Position numbers and translations under genes: made by a program. From positions 65,536-129,535 of the forward strand of contig JAGOBH010000006.1 in assembly GCA_017983495.1 (NCBI GenBank): DNA of 64,000 nucleotides, given 5' to 3'. The first letter of the stretch is position 1. Every line of letters starts with the position of its first letter. The stretch comes from Pyrinomonadaceae bacterium. Its GTDB lineage: Bacteria > Acidobacteriota > Blastocatellia > Pyrinomonadales > Pyrinomonadaceae. The notes beneath the pieces are model-generated. The model was not told the DNA's origin. It searched no databases and saw nothing but the letters and a program-made list of their open reading frames with translations. Positions 62,912-64,000 of the stretch are shown in pieces.

Positions 62912-63682
62912 GTTTTTGCGCAGAATGACATCCCCGAAGGTTACGGTCTGGATCAATTTGACCTCTTCGGTACGAACGATCTCGAGCACCGCGATGAAGG
63001 CGGTGACGAGTTCGCGTCGCGAGTGCATCTCTTCGAAAAACTCCAGCAGATTTACTTCGCCGTTATCCATGATCCGCCGGTGCAAGGTTTTGATCATGTC
63101 CGCGAGCGATATTTCCTCGCGGTGTATCTCCATCTTTATCTCGTCGACGTGGCGGGCGACGATCTTTTGGAAAACGGTCAGCAGATCGAAGACGGACGCG
63201 TCGATCTCGGCGTTATTGTCGTCTGATTCGATCGGGCCGCGGGTGAAGATGGCCTGTTCGATCGTCGTGCGTTCGTAGAGCATGCCGGCCGCGGTCTTGA
63301 ATTTTTCGTATTCGAGCAGGCGGTCGACGAGTTCCTGACGCGGATCTTCTACTTCCTCGTCTTCGGCGGCCAGCGGGTCGCGGGGAAGCAGCATTTTCGA
63401 CTTGATCTCGATCAAGGTCGCGGCCATGACCAGGAAATCCGCCGCGACCGAGATGTCGAGCCGCTTCATCAAGCGAATATATTCGAGGTATTTTTCAGTG
63501 ATCCGGGCGATCGGGATGTCAAAGATATCGGCCCGCTCCTGTCGGATGAGAAACAGCAGCAGGTCAAGCGGGCCGGCAAAATCGCCGATCTTTACCTTGA
63601 GATCGTCGGTCGCACCGCCGACGATCTGGGCCGTCGACTGGAGAAAATCGAATGTAAATTGTTCCGGTTCGTTCTCTGCCAT
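62906..63682 (-). CDS. scpA: Segregation and condensation protein A (kleisin)
   Basis: 258 residues. VKIGDFAGPLDLLLFLIRQERADIFDIPI is the classic ScpA N-terminal stretch that binds the SMC neck; RLDISVAADFLVMAATLIEIKSKMLLP follows; the C-terminal winged helix (HSRRELVTAFIAVLEIVRTEEVKLIQ) binds the SMC head. Acidic linker in the middle (AAEDEEVEDPRQEL). It forms condensin with SMC and ScpB in the cytoplasm. Confidence 0.94.
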   Translation of the reverse strand: MAENEPEQFTFDFLQSTAQIVGGATDDLKVKIGDFAGPLDLLLFLIRQERADIFDIPIARITEKYLEYIRLMKRLDISVAADFLVMAATLIEIKSKMLLPRDPLAAEDEEVEDPRQELVDRLLEYEKFKTAAGMLYERTTIEQAIFTRGPIESDDNNAEIDASVFDLLTVFQKIVARHVDEIKMEIHREEISLADMIKTLHRRIMDNGEVNLLEFFEEMHSRRELVTAFIAVLEIVRTEEVKLIQTVTFGDVILRKNS

Positions 63683-63694
63683 CGCTAAGCTATT

Positions 63695-64000
63695 TTAGTC
63701 CTCATCAACGGCGTGACGCTTTAGGTCCTCGAGACTGACGACGGTCAATGCCGCTTCGTGCGTCGCCCTCAGATAAACACGCGGAGCCATGTCGGCGTTA
63801 AGAGCTTCGCGCCAGCGGAGCATGCACAGGCACCATTTATCGCCGCCTTTAAGGCCCGGGAACGCATACTGCGGCATCGGCGTCGATAGGTCGTTGCCGG
63901 CGGCTTTTGAAAACGCCAAAAAATCGTCTGTGGCTTCGATGCAGACGGTGTGTCGACCGGTATCGTCGACGCCGGTGCGGCAATAGCCGTCGCGGTAAAA
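63695..64000 (-). CDS. DUF2237-family protein, 5' end cut by window
   Basis: 101 residues visible; the frame continues past the window end. It reads FYRDGYCRTGVDDTGRHTVC, then FSKAAGNDLSTPMPQYAFPG and GDKWCLCMLRWREAL, followed by LRATHEAALTVVSLEDLKRHA, all typical of DUF2237 (about 120-130 residues in full). It has conserved Cys residues and no known function. It precedes scpA by 12 bp and may head the scpA-scpB-rluB transcript. Confidence 0.88.
   Translation of the reverse strand, partial: FYRDGYCRTGVDDTGRHTVCIEATDDFLAFSKAAGNDLSTPMPQYAFPGLKGGDKWCLCMLRWREALNADMAPRVYLRATHEAALTVVSLEDLKRHAVDED

Overview
The window is a single contiguous piece of a bacterial chromosome, most likely from the phylum Acidobacteriota (Blastocatellia / Pyrinomonadaceae type). 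This placement is inferred from gene content and is not proven. The clues are two tandem VWA proteins of the Acidobacterial VWFA-related type, Gram-negative envelope genes, a split B12-dependent methylmalonyl-CoA mutase, many small Sec-exported proteins of unknown function, and families of word-like palindromic intergenic repeats. No rRNA, tRNA, CRISPR array, transposase or phage gene was recognised.

Layout. 1-8.6 kb: a beta-propeller protein cut by the window edge, enolase, a HEAT-like protein, a GNAT acetyltransferase, an iPGM-like protein that has lost most catalytic residues, thymidine kinase, a lipoprotein, an outer-membrane-like protein and a DUF6569-like exported protein. 8.7-20.3 kb: uvrC, a 22-residue hydrophobic miniprotein with its own terminator, the Sua5/TsaC tRNA-modification enzyme, a GT39 glycosyltransferase, a Gfo/Idh oxidoreductase overlapping a serine hydrolase, the VWA pair, glgC and mtgA. 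20.3-23.0 kb: an accessory, repeat-rich island with an ankyrin gene and a truncated second copy. 23.0-25.9 kb: an active/inactive M16 peptidase pair.

26.2-32.3 kb is the most unusual part. Six consecutive same-strand genes all encode proteins with export signals: a small unknown, an M60 (enhancin-type) metallopeptidase, a TIMP/NTR-like protein whose predicted mature N-terminus is Cys-Ser-Cys, an RRM RNA-binding protein with a signal peptide, an unknown, and a cholesterol-dependent-cytolysin (CDC)-family pore-forming protein lacking the usual undecapeptide. The exported RRM protein and the CDC share a roughly 68-residue domain that aligns without gaps (24 identical residues by hand count) and that I do not recognise. 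This looks like an undescribed secreted effector or toxin locus.

32.5-49 kb: HTTM protein and asnB (2 bp apart), a PilT ATPase with a long N-terminal extension, methylmalonyl-CoA mutase large subunit, an unknown/exported gene pair, an RlmD/TrmA-type methyltransferase, M48 and M19 peptidases, cutA, a LOG-family protein, fabI and a PfkB kinase. 49.2-53.1 kb: a second accessory stretch with a DUF2806 protein, inverted copies of blocks from the 21.8-kb island, and an alpha/beta-hydrolase flanked by a 40-bp direct repeat from the neighbouring VOC gene. 53.2-64 kb, all but one gene on the minus strand: TPR/BamD-like protein, mtnP, a metallo-beta-lactamase-fold hydrolase coupled to a parvulin PPIase, mce-meaB (propionate pathway with the mutase at 38 kb), DinB-like protein, acyl-CoA dehydrogenase, a plus-strand CoA-binding protein, rluB-scpB-scpA, and a DUF2237 gene cut by the window end.
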